Assembly (NCBI GenBank): GCA_910588505.1
Contig: CAJUPQ010000126.1
Span: forward strand, 1 to 5,509
Reading direction: 5' to 3'
Length of the DNA: 5,509 nucleotides
From: an uncultured Hungatella sp.
GTDB lineage: Bacteria > Bacillota > Clostridia > Lachnospirales > Lachnospiraceae
Position numbers and translations under genes: made by a program. The stretch's first letter is position 1; each line of letters begins with the position of its first letter. Below, piece by piece: positions 5,488 to 5,509 of the stretch. The notes under the pieces were generated by a model. The model was given only the letters and a program-made list of their open reading frames with translations. It had not been told where the DNA came from and made no database searches.

Positions 5488-5509
5488 GCCAATCCTAAAT
5501 CTGATTGGC
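5488..5509. repeat. Inverted repeat at the right edge of the window
   Basis: GCCAATC and GATTGGC form a perfect seven-base inverted repeat with an eight-base loop (CTAAATCT). It starts a few bases beyond the point where the permease frame is lost. It may be a hairpin, or the subterminal end of an inserted element lying mostly outside the window. No transposase is visible here, and the repeat lacks a T-run on the minus strand, so a terminator is unlikely. Confidence 0.45.

Noticed and set aside
1..5509. CRISPR array, tRNA or complete insertion sequence
   Set aside because: No spaced direct repeats, no cloverleaf-like segment and no transposase motif were seen on either strand.

Overview
The window looks like chromosomal DNA from a gut-type anaerobic Firmicute, most likely Lachnospiraceae / Clostridium cluster XIVa. 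This rests on roughly balanced base composition, AGGAGG-type ribosome binding sites and gene families: a LytTR-type receiver, a DUF4428-like zinc-ribbon protein, a short propeptide-less subtilase, an AAA-ATPase-like gene of the RPRRFGKS type, and a GntP permease. The taxon is an inference from family content, not a match.

Almost all coding sequence is on the minus strand. From left to right: the 5' two fifths or so of an inositol-monophosphatase-family gene (1-335) with a recognisable promoter; a collapsed flavoprotein (fumarate-reductase-type) remnant (474-735); a small zinc-ribbon protein (710-931); a gene-free stretch with two strong stem-loops (932-1239); a frameshifted remnant carrying a GH3-type fibronectin-III-like domain (1240-1629); a plus-strand response-regulator receiver domain whose output domain is lost (1694-2236); a minus-strand remnant of an AAA-ATPase-like gene running into its 3' end (2081-2314); an intact subtilisin-like protease with a GTG start (2355-3266); the 3' half of a ROK-family gene with a stop and a frameshift (3281-3807); a LysR-type regulator whose reading frame runs into that ROK remnant (3757-4686); and the 3' half of a GntP-family permease (4734-5480), cut off just before an inverted repeat at the window edge.

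The main message is decay. At least six genes are internally deleted or truncated, and the broken ends lie against neighbouring genes, so several open reading frames are chimeras: the LysR tail is ROK sequence, and the receiver tail reads antisense through the ATPase remnant. Genes that look usable are the phosphatase (partial here), the zinc-ribbon protein (possibly shortened), the protease and the LysR regulator. The permease followed 47 bases later by LysR suggests a former sugar-acid or organic-acid uptake unit whose transporter is now broken. I found no tRNA, rRNA, CRISPR array or transposase gene, and no convincing new multi-gene system; the most unusual content is the density of deletion-fusion remnants.
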